Below, piece by piece: positions 1 to 6,387 of a stretch of DNA of 6,694 nucleotides. The notes beneath the pieces were generated by a model that saw only the letters and a list, made by a program, of their open reading frames with translations, ran no database searches and was not told where the DNA came from. Within the stretch, counting starts at the first letter, position 1. Each line of letters starts with the position of its first letter. This DNA is from Ghiorsea sp. (GTDB lineage Bacteria > Pseudomonadota > Zetaproteobacteria > Mariprofundales > Mariprofundaceae), in contig JALUWH010000275.1 in NCBI GenBank assembly GCA_027019685.1, forward strand, positions 1 to 6,694, read 5' to 3'. A program made the position numbers and the translations under genes.

Positions 1-594
1 ACCAGACGATTCTAAAATGGTTACCTTGAGCACATCTCCTGTTGGTGCCAATGTTAAAGATACCAATGCTGGCTTGACCCTATCCATCATTTCCATAGGC
101 ACTTTCCATTGTTGCTCTACAGCTTTTTGCATACCAAGAATATAGCGGTTTATCTCTTGCTCGGATAATTGCCCTTGTAGTAAGTCTTGCAATACTTTTT
201 TACTATTTGTTTTCGGCGTGGGAGCAGTATTTGTCTGAGGTTCTGGTGTCGATTCTAAAGGTGCAAAGGGGTCATAATCAGGTTCTTCAATCACCTTTTT
301 CTTTTTGGGTTTGTGCGTAGTTTTGGCAGGTAGCACAGCCTTGGGTTTCTTTTTCGGTTGAGGTTTGGGCTTTGGTTTAGGCTTAACTTTTGGTTTCACC
401 TTAGGTTTACTTTTTTCTTTTACTTCGGGTTTATGAATCATGGCTTGTAAGGTTTTTAAACTCACCATATTCACCTGAATCAAACGCTCAGGCATAGGTT
501 TTCGCTCTGGCTGCCAAGCTTGAAGTATTGCAATCACAGCAATGACCAATACATGCAAGGTAAAAGCAAAAATAAAATCCCGTTTTTCAAGCAT
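1..594 (-). CDS. tolA: TolA, inner-membrane/periplasmic energy-transducing protein (3' part missing)
   Basis: TolA links the TolQR motor in the inner membrane to TolB/Pal at the outer membrane. I read 198 codons from the ATG at 594 to the window edge with no stop. The frame has a short cytoplasmic start (MLEKRD), one membrane segment at about residues 7-25 containing His14, and a spacer at about 55-100 made largely of Lys-Pro repeats. A Pro/Thr-rich stretch follows, then from about 145 the beginning of a TolA/TonB C-terminal domain: an amphipathic helix, the Q-x-W-x-x-P element (Trp163, Pro166), a beta strand and the closing SSG. The rest of that domain lies beyond the window. The other nearby ATG, at 598, meets a stop after three codons, so 594 is the start. 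It lies 11 bases after the tolR stop with no good Shine-Dalgarno, which suggests coupling. TonB is an alternative name on sequence alone; its place after tolQR decides for TolA. Confidence 0.9.
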   Translation of the reverse strand, partial: MLEKRDFIFAFTLHVLVIAVIAILQAWQPERKPMPERLIQVNMVSLKTLQAMIHKPEVKEKSKPKVKPKVKPKPKPKPQPKKKPKAVLPAKTTHKPKKKKVIEEPDYDPFAPLESTPEPQTNTAPTPKTNSKKVLQDLLQGQLSEQEINRYILGMQKAVEQQWKVPMEMMDRVKPALVSLTLAPTGDVLKVTILESSG

Positions 595-605
595 ACATAA
601 GTTGA

Positions 606-1028
606 TTAATGCTGTGGCTCAGTGACCAAAGATATTTGTTGAATACCAGCAGCTTCCAAATCACCCATAATTCGTGCTACGTGTTCATAAGCTGTTTTTG
701 CATCACCACGAATAAATACTGGCAGATTGGGTTTGGCTTTACGCATGGCTGCTACTCTTGGTGCAACCTGCTCTACCTTCACCTGATGATTTTGCATATA
801 CACATCACCATTTTTCTTAATTGAAATCACCAAAGGCTCTATTTGTTGGCGAATTTGTGGGGCATTGGCATCAGGTAAATCTACATTCACACCTTGGGTT
901 AACATGGGAGCTGCCACCATAAAAATAATCAACAAAACCAACATCACATCCACCATGGGGGTGATATTGATTTGGGACATGGGTTTAAGCTCGTCATCCC
1001 ATTGCGTATGTCGTTTACGTGGCTGCAT
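606..1028 (-). CDS. tolR: TolR, ExbD/TolR-family proton-channel subunit
   Basis: TolR forms the inner-membrane proton-motive-force motor with TolQ and helps energise TolA. The 140 residues match the family length. A basic, polar N-terminus is followed by the conserved N-I-T-P-M-V-D-V motif (residues 21-28), with Asp27 at the position of the channel aspartate, and a single membrane helix to about residue 44. The V-D-L-P-D-A motif (49-54) comes next, then a periplasmic domain of alternating strands and helices. That domain includes the V-F-I-R-G-D-A segment (104-110), typical of ExbD/TolR. The start is 1 base after the tolQ stop, so translation is probably coupled. Identification rests on the motifs plus position between tolQ and tolA. 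Nothing looks broken. Confidence 0.97.
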   Translation of the reverse strand: MQPRKRHTQWDDELKPMSQINITPMVDVMLVLLIIFMVAAPMLTQGVNVDLPDANAPQIRQQIEPLVISIKKNGDVYMQNHQVKVEQVAPRVAAMRKAKPNLPVFIRGDAKTAYEHVARIMGDLEAAGIQQISLVTEPQH

Positions 1029-1029
1029 A

Positions 1030-1728
1030 TTATTTTCTTACATGCCGCGCAAGAATATTCATGAATTCATGGGTAAAATCATCCAGACTACCATTTAATG
1101 CCTTCATTTTTGCACTGAATGCATTGTATGCAATCACTGCGGGAATCGCCGCCAACAAACCAAAGGCTGTGGCAACCAATGCTTCGGCAATACCAGGTGC
1201 AACCGTTGCTAAAGATGTGTTTTGGCTGATGCCAATATTCTGAAAAGCATCAATAATGCCCCAAACTGTACCAAAAAGACCAATAAATGGTGCTGTTGCA
1301 CCGACAGTAGCTAAAAATGATAAGTGCTGACCATATTGATCCATTTGTTTAGACCATGCCGTATCCATCGCATGACGCACGCTTAACATACCTGTTGCAG
1401 CCGTCACTTCACCTTCTTGCTGTTGTTGGGCTGCTTGCCTTGCTTTTAAGTATTCACGAAAAGCTTGCTGAAATATCATAGCCTGAGGACTTGCCTTCAT
1501 AGCTTTGCTTGCAGCGAGCACTTTTTGCATGTCCGAGCCACCCCAAAACAAATCCGTAAACTTTGCGTCCTCTTGTTTTGCCTCTTTAAATGCTCGCCAT
1601 TTATTAAAAATAATAGCCCAAGAAACAAAAGAAAGTATACACAACAAAATCAACACAAGCTGTACAACAATACCAGCATCCAGAATGAGCGTCCAAATGG
1701 ACAAATGATGATTCACAGTTTCACTCAT
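1030..1728 (-). CDS. tolQ: TolQ, MotA/TolQ/ExbB-family proton-channel subunit
   Basis: TolQ is the multi-spanning inner-membrane scaffold of the Tol motor; a TolQ oligomer surrounds TolR helices and conducts protons. The 232 residues fit the family. The first membrane helix is at about 18-40. A cytoplasmic loop at about 41-135 is rich in charged residues and has a Gln run near 101-104. The second and third helices are at about 137-162 and 176-203. The signature G-L-F-G-T-V-W-G-I (150-158) and A-P-G-I-A-E-A-L-V-A-T (177-187) are intact. Thr154 and Thr187, 33 residues apart, correspond to the conserved polar pair lining the pore. The ATG overlaps the ybgC stop as ATGA and is preceded by a strong ribosome binding site inside ybgC. 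Confidence 0.97.
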   Translation of the reverse strand: MSETVNHHLSIWTLILDAGIVVQLVLILLCILSFVSWAIIFNKWRAFKEAKQEDAKFTDLFWGGSDMQKVLAASKAMKASPQAMIFQQAFREYLKARQAAQQQQEGEVTAATGMLSVRHAMDTAWSKQMDQYGQHLSFLATVGATAPFIGLFGTVWGIIDAFQNIGISQNTSLATVAPGIAEALVATAFGLLAAIPAVIAYNAFSAKMKALNGSLDDFTHEFMNILARHVRK

Positions 1729-2123
1729 GTAATCTCCTTAAGTAAACGTGTCCGAATATATTCGGGTATTCGTTTTGCTTTGCCATCTTTACTAATCGTG
1801 GCAATGGTAATATCAGCAGTCACCAATACATCTTGGTTTCTGCATATATTTTGCTTAAATACGATTCGTGCGCCTTTTATTGCAACCAGTTGCGTTTCTA
1901 CACAAATCAAATCATCAAAAATAGCAGGTCGTAAATAACGAATATCCGATTGTGAAAGTGCAAAGATAATATCGTCTTGCGCTGCAATTTCGCCTTGTTC
2001 AAACCCGCAACTACGCAAAGCTTCTGTTCTCGCTCTTTCCATAAATTTTAAATAGTTAGCATGATAAACCACACCACCACAGTCTGTATCCTCATAATAT
2101 ATACGAACATCCAGCTGATGCAT
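1725..2123 (-). CDS. ybgC: YbgC, hotdog-fold acyl-CoA thioesterase of the tol-pal operon
   Basis: YbgC is a cytoplasmic 4-hydroxybenzoyl-CoA-type thioesterase found as the first gene of tol-pal operons; its physiological acyl-CoA substrate is not settled. The 132 residues match the family. The N-terminal strand leads into Y-Y-E-D-T-D-C-G-G-V-V-Y-H (9-21). Asp14 sits at the catalytic aspartate position and His21 is the conserved histidine. Y-L-K-F-M-E-R-A-R-T-E-A-L (24-36) follows and is the hallmark of the central hotdog helix. Later strands carry F-x-Q-x-I and V-T-A-D-I-T-I as in relatives. The start lies 2 bases after the lipoprotein stop with no clear Shine-Dalgarno, so reinitiation is likely. 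The stop overlaps the tolQ ATG. Confidence 0.96.
   Translation of the reverse strand: MHQLDVRIYYEDTDCGGVVYHANYLKFMERARTEALRSCGFEQGEIAAQDDIIFALSQSDIRYLRPAIFDDLICVETQLVAIKGARIVFKQNICRNQDVLVTADITIATISKDGKAKRIPEYIRTRLLKEIT
1734..1740 (-). promoter_or_regulatory. Strong ribosome binding site of tolQ inside the end of ybgC
   Basis: On the minus strand TAAGGAG lies 5 bases before the tolQ ATG, within the last codons of ybgC. It is the best Shine-Dalgarno match in the window. It supports the 1728 start and suggests tolQ is translated efficiently as well as coupled through the ATGA overlap. Confidence 0.8.
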
Positions 2124-2125
2124 GA

Positions 2126-2548
2126 TTAATCATTCACCCGACAAAAGTATTCACGGAAATTCCATTCTGAAGTAAGCTCATAATAACAAGCTCTATCTTT
2201 GAATAGTTTTTTATTAAATTTTGTACCCAGCAATTCATTTTCTACAATATAATAATCATCGGTTTCTTCAACAATACGATAAGGGTAACTATCAGGACGA
2301 ACATCCTCTTCACCATCAAGCACTGCGCTATACGTGTTTTCAGTATAAGTGATGGTTAAGCGCCCAAAAAAGTTTTTCTCCAAATAAGCTTTGGTTTCAT
2401 CAGGTATATCTTTCATGCTATGCATAGATTCCAAAGTTTTGCTTTTATCCGACTTCCAACTCCCCACCAAAGAGTTTGCAGGTTTAGCATCACAGCCTGC
2501 AAGAAAAAGTGCAGTACAAACGCTTAAACTAAATAATGTAATTTTCAT
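2126..2548 (-). CDS. Small putative lipoprotein of unknown function
   Basis: I do not recognise a family. The 140-residue product begins with a lipoprotein signal peptide: Met-Lys start, hydrophobic stretch 3-17 and lipobox L-A-G-C with Cys19 as the predicted lipidated residue. Asp20 is at position +2, which in enterobacteria favours inner-membrane retention over Lol export. The mature part starts with L-V-G-S-W-K-S-D (27-34), the type of opening seen in small lipocalin-like beta proteins. Alternating polar and aromatic strands follow (about 62-77, 88-104, 108-116). Cys121 and Cys136, the only cysteines after Cys19, could form a disulfide in the periplasm. The ATG overlaps the ruvB stop as ATGA, with AAGGAA 7 bases upstream, and ybgC begins 2 bases after its stop. 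It is therefore embedded in the operon. The envelope role is inferred only from the signal and the tol neighbours. Confidence 0.87.
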   Translation of the reverse strand: MKITLFSLSVCTALFLAGCDAKPANSLVGSWKSDKSKTLESMHSMKDIPDETKAYLEKNFFGRLTITYTENTYSAVLDGEEDVRPDSYPYRIVEETDDYYIVENELLGTKFNKKLFKDRACYYELTSEWNFREYFCRVND

Positions 2549-3609
2549 ATCAATGTTCCTTGTTTATCGGGTTCGGGTAAATCCCGCTTTAAATGTGTAT
2601 AGGCTAATGGTGTTGCCATGCGACCGCGTGGTGTGCGCGTGAGAAACCCTTCTTGCATCAAATAAGGTTCAAGCACATCTTCAATCGTATCCCGCTCTTC
2701 AGCAATGGATGCAGCCAAAGTATCAAGCCCTGTAGGCCCTCCACCATATTTATCAATCAAGGCTGCAAGAAGTTTACGGTCAAGGTAATCTAAACCATAT
2801 TCATCCACATCAAGCCTATCCAATGCAGATGTAGCAACATCTAAGGTGATTTCACTATCATGCTCAACCTCAGCAAAATCACGAACTCGGCGCAGCAAAC
2901 GATTGGCAATCCGTGGTGTACCGCGAGAGCGGCGTGCAACTTCTTCAGCACCAGTATCATTGGTTTTAATTTCCAACAGTGATGCAGAGCGTTTTACAAT
3001 ATGACTCAAATCCGCATGGTTATAAAACTCTAAACGCATCATCATGCCAAAACGATCACGCAACGGGTTGGTAAGCAAACCAGCACGTGTGGTTGCACCC
3101 AGCAAAGTAAACCGTGGCAAATCCATTTTAATCGAACGCGCAGCAGGCCCTTGCCCAATCATGATGTCGAGCTGAAAGTCTTCCATGGCTGGATAAAGGA
3201 TTTCTTCAACCTGTGGGTTTAAGCGATGAATCTCATCAATGAATAACACATCACCTTCTTCCAAGTTGGTCAGCATAGCCGCCAAATCACCTGGTTTTTC
3301 AATCACAGGGCCTGAAGTAGAACGAATTTGCGCCCCCATTTCATTCGCAATAATGTTCGCTAGTGTGGTTTTACCCAAACCTGGTGGTCCATAAAGCAGT
3401 ACATGGTCTAAAGACTCTTGGCGTTTGTTTGCAGCTTGAATAAAAACGGACAGGTTTTCACAAATTTTAGGCTGCCCAACATATTCTTCCAATGTTTTGG
3501 GACGAAGTGCAGAATCCCATACCTCTTCACCTTGGACAGCAGGCGCAATAACCCGCTCTTCCATATGACCATCTTGCATATCGTCATCATCAAAAGGTTC
3601 AAAGTTCAT
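2545..3609 (-). CDS. ruvB: RuvB, Holliday-junction branch-migration ATPase
   Basis: RuvB is the hexameric AAA+ motor that, loaded by RuvA, drives branch migration of Holliday junctions in recombinational repair. All elements are present in 354 residues. The conserved R-P-K-T-L-E-E-Y-V-G-Q is at 36-46 and Walker A G-P-P-G-L-G-K-T at 74-81. Walker B with D-E is at 125-126. The sensor region G-A-T-T-R-A-G is at 171-177, the arginine-finger segment P-L-R-D-R-F-G at 182-188 (Arg184 probable finger), and sensor 2 R-G-T-P-R-I-A-N at 229-236. The C-terminal winged helix spans about 285-345 and includes T-P-R-G-R (326-330). The N-terminus is about a dozen residues longer than in E. coli and carries an acidic D-D-D-D run at 7-10. 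The ATG overlaps the ruvA stop as ATGA. Confidence 0.99.
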   Translation of the reverse strand: MNFEPFDDDDMQDGHMEERVIAPAVQGEEVWDSALRPKTLEEYVGQPKICENLSVFIQAANKRQESLDHVLLYGPPGLGKTTLANIIANEMGAQIRSTSGPVIEKPGDLAAMLTNLEEGDVLFIDEIHRLNPQVEEILYPAMEDFQLDIMIGQGPAARSIKMDLPRFTLLGATTRAGLLTNPLRDRFGMMMRLEFYNHADLSHIVKRSASLLEIKTNDTGAEEVARRSRGTPRIANRLLRRVRDFAEVEHDSEITLDVATSALDRLDVDEYGLDYLDRKLLAALIDKYGGGPTGLDTLAASIAEERDTIEDVLEPYLMQEGFLTRTPRGRMATPLAYTHLKRDLPEPDKQGTLI

Positions 3610-4172
3610 AAAGCTTTAAGTACTGCCCTAAACATGGCTTCAAAATCAAGCGAACTATCCACACTTTTAAGCACTTTATCAATTTGAGCTGGTTTATAAC
3701 CCAAGTTGACCAATGCTGATTTTACATCGTGATGCAAGCCACCACCTATGCTTGCCATATTCTCATCGGCAGCAATAAGTTTACCCCTAAGCTCCAAAAT
3801 CAGACGTTGTGCCGTCTTTTTACCAATACCAGGTGTTCGTGCAATGGCTACATCATCACTATTTTCAATAGCCTGCAGCAAATCAGTCGCATTCATGCCT
3901 GACATTAAGTTTAACGCCGTTTTTGCACCAATACCCGATACTTTGTTCAAACTACGAAACAAAGTGCGCTCTTTATGGTCGCTAAACCCAAACAATGTAA
4001 ACTGGTCTTCACGCACATAACTATGAATTTGTAAGCTAGCTTGCTCCCCTACTTTTAAGCCCACCAGTGTTTGCATACTGACAAAAACTTCATAACCCAC
4101 ACCATTTATATTCAATACCACACTACCTGATGGGTCTAATTCAAGTACAGCGCCAGAAAGCCAACTAATCAT
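3606..4172 (-). CDS. ruvA: RuvA, Holliday-junction recognition protein
   Basis: RuvA tetramers bind the four-way junction and position RuvB hexamers on opposite arms. The 188 residues are a little shorter than the E. coli protein. Domain I is an OB fold (1-63) with N-G-V-G-Y-E-V (23-29) and the V-R-E-D segment whose Glu55 and Asp56 form the acidic pin. Domain II carries two helix-hairpin-helix motifs around V-S-G-I-G-A-K-T (78-85) and T-P-G-I-G-K-K-T (113-120). Domain III (about 145-188) is the flexible three-helix RuvB-binding unit, with the typical A-L-V-N-L-G-Y-K (153-160). The start is fixed by family alignment (M-I-S-W-L-S-G) and by the GGGAG box upstream. The ATG at 4176 is in another frame and stops after three codons. 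ruvC is not in the window. Confidence 0.99.
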   Translation of the reverse strand: MISWLSGAVLELDPSGSVVLNINGVGYEVFVSMQTLVGLKVGEQASLQIHSYVREDQFTLFGFSDHKERTLFRSLNKVSGIGAKTALNLMSGMNATDLLQAIENSDDVAIARTPGIGKKTAQRLILELRGKLIAADENMASIGGGLHHDVKSALVNLGYKPAQIDKVLKSVDSSLDFEAMFRAVLKAL

Positions 4173-4177
4173 TCATT

Positions 4178-4182
4178 CTCCC
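4178..4182 (-). promoter_or_regulatory. Ribosome binding site of ruvA
   Basis: GGGAG on the minus strand lies 5 bases before the ruvA ATG at 4172. It decides between two ATGs four bases apart: only the one at 4172 opens the ruvA frame. The site lies in the 70-base gap after the kinase gene, so ruvA can be translated independently of upstream genes even if cotranscribed. I see no strong promoter in this gap, only a weak inverted repeat (ACGCA/TGCGT, 8-base loop). Confidence 0.7.
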
Positions 4183-4242
4183 AAAATACACGCAGCGTAT
4201 GATGCGTAGTCTTCAAACATTGAGCAAGCATGCAAGTAACCA

Positions 4243-6345
4243 CTAAACGCCTGAATACAAATCAGGAAAAGCTTGCTGCAAACGCTCAACTTGCACCCGT
4301 AACTGACTGTATAAAGAAGCATCGGTAATTGGTAAATTCAATGGTTTACGCATAATAGACTCCGAACCAGGCACATGCGAACGGAAATTATCTTGCCATA
4401 TACCATCATGCACATGACTTAAAGGCGCATCTAAAACCTGCATGCCACGCACATCTTGATGTTCCTCTGCCAAAAGCGAACTTAAACACAAATGAGAAAT
4501 ATGAATTAACATGGTGGAAGCCTGTATGTCTGGCGGCCAACTTTGTGGGTTTTGCCAACAAGGAAAGTGATGATAATAAATAAACCGGTGTACTTTTCTT
4601 GGTAATTTCCAATGCAATGCCAGCATCATACCAGCATCAATATGACTATAACCCAATACATCCAATTCCGCAGACAATACATCTTTACCAGCGTGAATTT
4701 CCGATTTTAGCTTATCTAACTTATCATCAGGTTCAGCATGCAATATCACCAGCTTACCAATATCATGTAAAAGACCAAACATGGTTGCCGATTGACTATC
4801 TACCACCTGACTATAATCAGAAAGTGTACTGGCAATCATAGCAACCGCTTGCCCGTGAAACCATAACCTACGTACATACTTGGATGATTTTTTAATACCA
4901 CCAAACTCTGGGATGATTTCACCCAAAATAAGTGCCTCGGCACCACCCATACCTACCCGAGCTAATGCTAAAGCAACATCTGTCACAGGCTTTGCCCCTG
5001 CTGGCAAATAAGCCGCAGAGTTACATATTTCTAAAATATTAGCGGTTAAAACAGCATCTTGTACAATCACCTTAGCCAAATCTGCAGGTGAAGACTCAAT
5101 ATCATCAAAAATTGCCTGCACTTCATACCAAACTTCAGGCAATGGTGGTATTTTAGCAATAGCTTTGCGCAAATGCGTTAAGGTATCTCGGCTTAATGCT
5201 GGCGGATGCCGCATATCAAAGGGTGGTGATTCTGGGGCAGCAGGCGATTCAATAAGAAAAGCGCCCAGCAATGTATTGTATGAAATAGTATCGGTTATAT
5301 CTTCTTCTACTGCTTCTTCTTCAGCTTCAATCATGGCTGCCGTGCTCTGCTCTTGATCCATCACGGTTTGATTTAAGTCAGACAGTGTTGAAACAGTATT
5401 TTCACCACTTTGCATATCAGCCAAATCAATGCTTACCCGCTGAGACTCACCAAGCGCTTCAATGTGCGACATCACTTCAGCACAATCTTTGGGGCGCTTC
5501 TCTGGTATTTTTTGCAGCAGGTGCATAATCAAATCATCAAGTGCATCGGGAATATTGGGGTTGAGTTTTTTGGGATGTTCAGCTTGATGCCTAACTTGTT
5601 TTTCCATAATTTCAAACTCGCCACCACCAGTGGACATAAAGGGTAAAATACCCGTTGCCATACGATACAACACAATACCAAAAGCATACAAATCTGTGAA
5701 TGCACCAATCTCTTTACCCAAAATTTGTTCTGGAGCCATGTATAAATATGTACCAACGGTGATCCCACTTGCCGTAATATCTTCATTGCTAGTCGTTGAT
5801 TTGGCTAAACCAAAGTCCATCAGCCGCACTTCACCTTGATCGGTTAAGAAAATATTGGAAGGTTTTAAGTCACGGTGAATAATGTTTTGCTCGTGGGCAA
5901 CGGCTAAAGCAGAAAGCACAGCTTTAGCCACATAAATAACTTCACCCAATGGCAACTCACCTTTATGAATAACATATTCTTTAAGGCTACAACCGCGTAA
6001 AAGTTCCATGACCAACGCCATGACTTCACCCTCTTCGAGCACGTCTATGAGATGAATAATATTCGGATGTTCTAGTTTTTCATGCAACCGCATTTCACGC
6101 TTAAAGCGTTGCATATGCTGGGTATCACCAAAACTACTATGGTTCAGCAGTTTAATGGCAACTTCTTGATTGATACCCTCATGACGGGCGCGATACACCA
6201 CGCCTACACCACCTTGGCCAATTTTCTCAAGCAAGAGGTATTCACCCAAGCGTACTTTACCATCTTTACTGGATAATAAATCACCACATGATAAACAAAA
6301 AAGTTTTTGATCAGGGTACCAAGTACCACAAGCAGGACATTTCAT
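4243..6345 (-). CDS. Zinc ribbon-Ser/Thr protein kinase-HDOD fusion protein
   Basis: A 700-residue cytoplasmic protein with no membrane segment. Residues 3-20 form a zinc ribbon (C-P-A-C then C-L-S-C). Residues about 34-297 are a complete Hanks-type kinase. It has a glycine loop (G43, G45, G48), V-A-I-K with Lys65, alpha-C Glu84 and catalytic H-R-D-L-K-P-S-N (157-164). D-F-G (177-179), an activation loop rich in Ser/Thr (183-199) and A-P-E (204-206) complete it. All catalytic residues are present and it is an RD kinase, so it should be active. A low-complexity acidic linker spans about 300-390. From about 396 an HDOD domain follows, with I-P-P-L-P-E (399-404), G-L-L-H-D-I-G-K (524-531), L-G-Y-S-H-I-D-A-G (564-572) and Y-Y-H-H-F-P (590-595). 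HDOD domains usually act in signalling or protein interaction rather than proven catalysis. Substrate and input are unknown. The start is set by the zinc ribbon at the extreme N-terminus; no Shine-Dalgarno precedes it. Confidence 0.95.
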   Translation of the reverse strand: MKCPACGTWYPDQKLFCLSCGDLLSSKDGKVRLGEYLLLEKIGQGGVGVVYRARHEGINQEVAIKLLNHSSFGDTQHMQRFKREMRLHEKLEHPNIIHLIDVLEEGEVMALVMELLRGCSLKEYVIHKGELPLGEVIYVAKAVLSALAVAHEQNIIHRDLKPSNIFLTDQGEVRLMDFGLAKSTTSNEDITASGITVGTYLYMAPEQILGKEIGAFTDLYAFGIVLYRMATGILPFMSTGGGEFEIMEKQVRHQAEHPKKLNPNIPDALDDLIMHLLQKIPEKRPKDCAEVMSHIEALGESQRVSIDLADMQSGENTVSTLSDLNQTVMDQEQSTAAMIEAEEEAVEEDITDTISYNTLLGAFLIESPAAPESPPFDMRHPPALSRDTLTHLRKAIAKIPPLPEVWYEVQAIFDDIESSPADLAKVIVQDAVLTANILEICNSAAYLPAGAKPVTDVALALARVGMGGAEALILGEIIPEFGGIKKSSKYVRRLWFHGQAVAMIASTLSDYSQVVDSQSATMFGLLHDIGKLVILHAEPDDKLDKLKSEIHAGKDVLSAELDVLGYSHIDAGMMLALHWKLPRKVHRFIYYHHFPCWQNPQSWPPDIQASTMLIHISHLCLSSLLAEEHQDVRGMQVLDAPLSHVHDGIWQDNFRSHVPGSESIMRKPLNLPITDASLYSQLRVQVERLQQAFPDLYSGV

Positions 6346-6352
6346 GGCTTTG

Positions 6353-6380
6353 ATTATTGAATTGAATGCATGAAAGTCAA
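6353..6380 (-). promoter_or_regulatory. Putative sigma70-type promoter of the kinase-HDOD gene
   Basis: On the minus strand TTGACT (6375-6380, 5 of 6 to consensus) and AATAAT (6353-6358, 5 of 6) are separated by 16 bases in the 42-base gap after the trmO stop. The expected start of transcription would be at about 6346-6347, virtually at the kinase ATG (6345). That would make the message leaderless and agrees with the lack of a Shine-Dalgarno. A 6-base inverted repeat (6377-6382 with 6393-6398) overlaps the -35 box. AT-rich sequence gives such matches by chance, so this is only moderately supported. Confidence 0.4.
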
Positions 6381-6387
6381 AGGTTGA

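Noticed and set aside
295..414. Repetitive-looking T/G-rich tract, possible tandem repeat
   Set aside because: It encodes the Lys/Pro-rich spacer of TolA. The codons vary (AAA/AAG, CCA/CCT/CCC), so it is protein low complexity and not a DNA repeat array or CRISPR.
1465..1938. 157-codon open frame on the plus strand
   Set aside because: It lies antisense to tolQ and ybgC, both of which have strong family motifs. Its translation has no recognisable domain and no supporting ribosome site. The other plus-strand frames in the window are likewise shadows of minus-strand genes.
4188..4205. Inverted repeat ACGCA/TGCGT in the ruvA leader as a regulatory hairpin or SOS box
   Set aside because: The stem is 5 bases with an 8-base loop and there is no LexA-type CTG-N10-CAG palindrome, so I do not call an operator or structured RNA.
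4173..4242. Remnant of ruvC upstream of ruvA
   Set aside because: The gap is only 70 bases and its translation in all frames shows no RuvC motif; the short open frame does not resemble the RuvC C-terminus.
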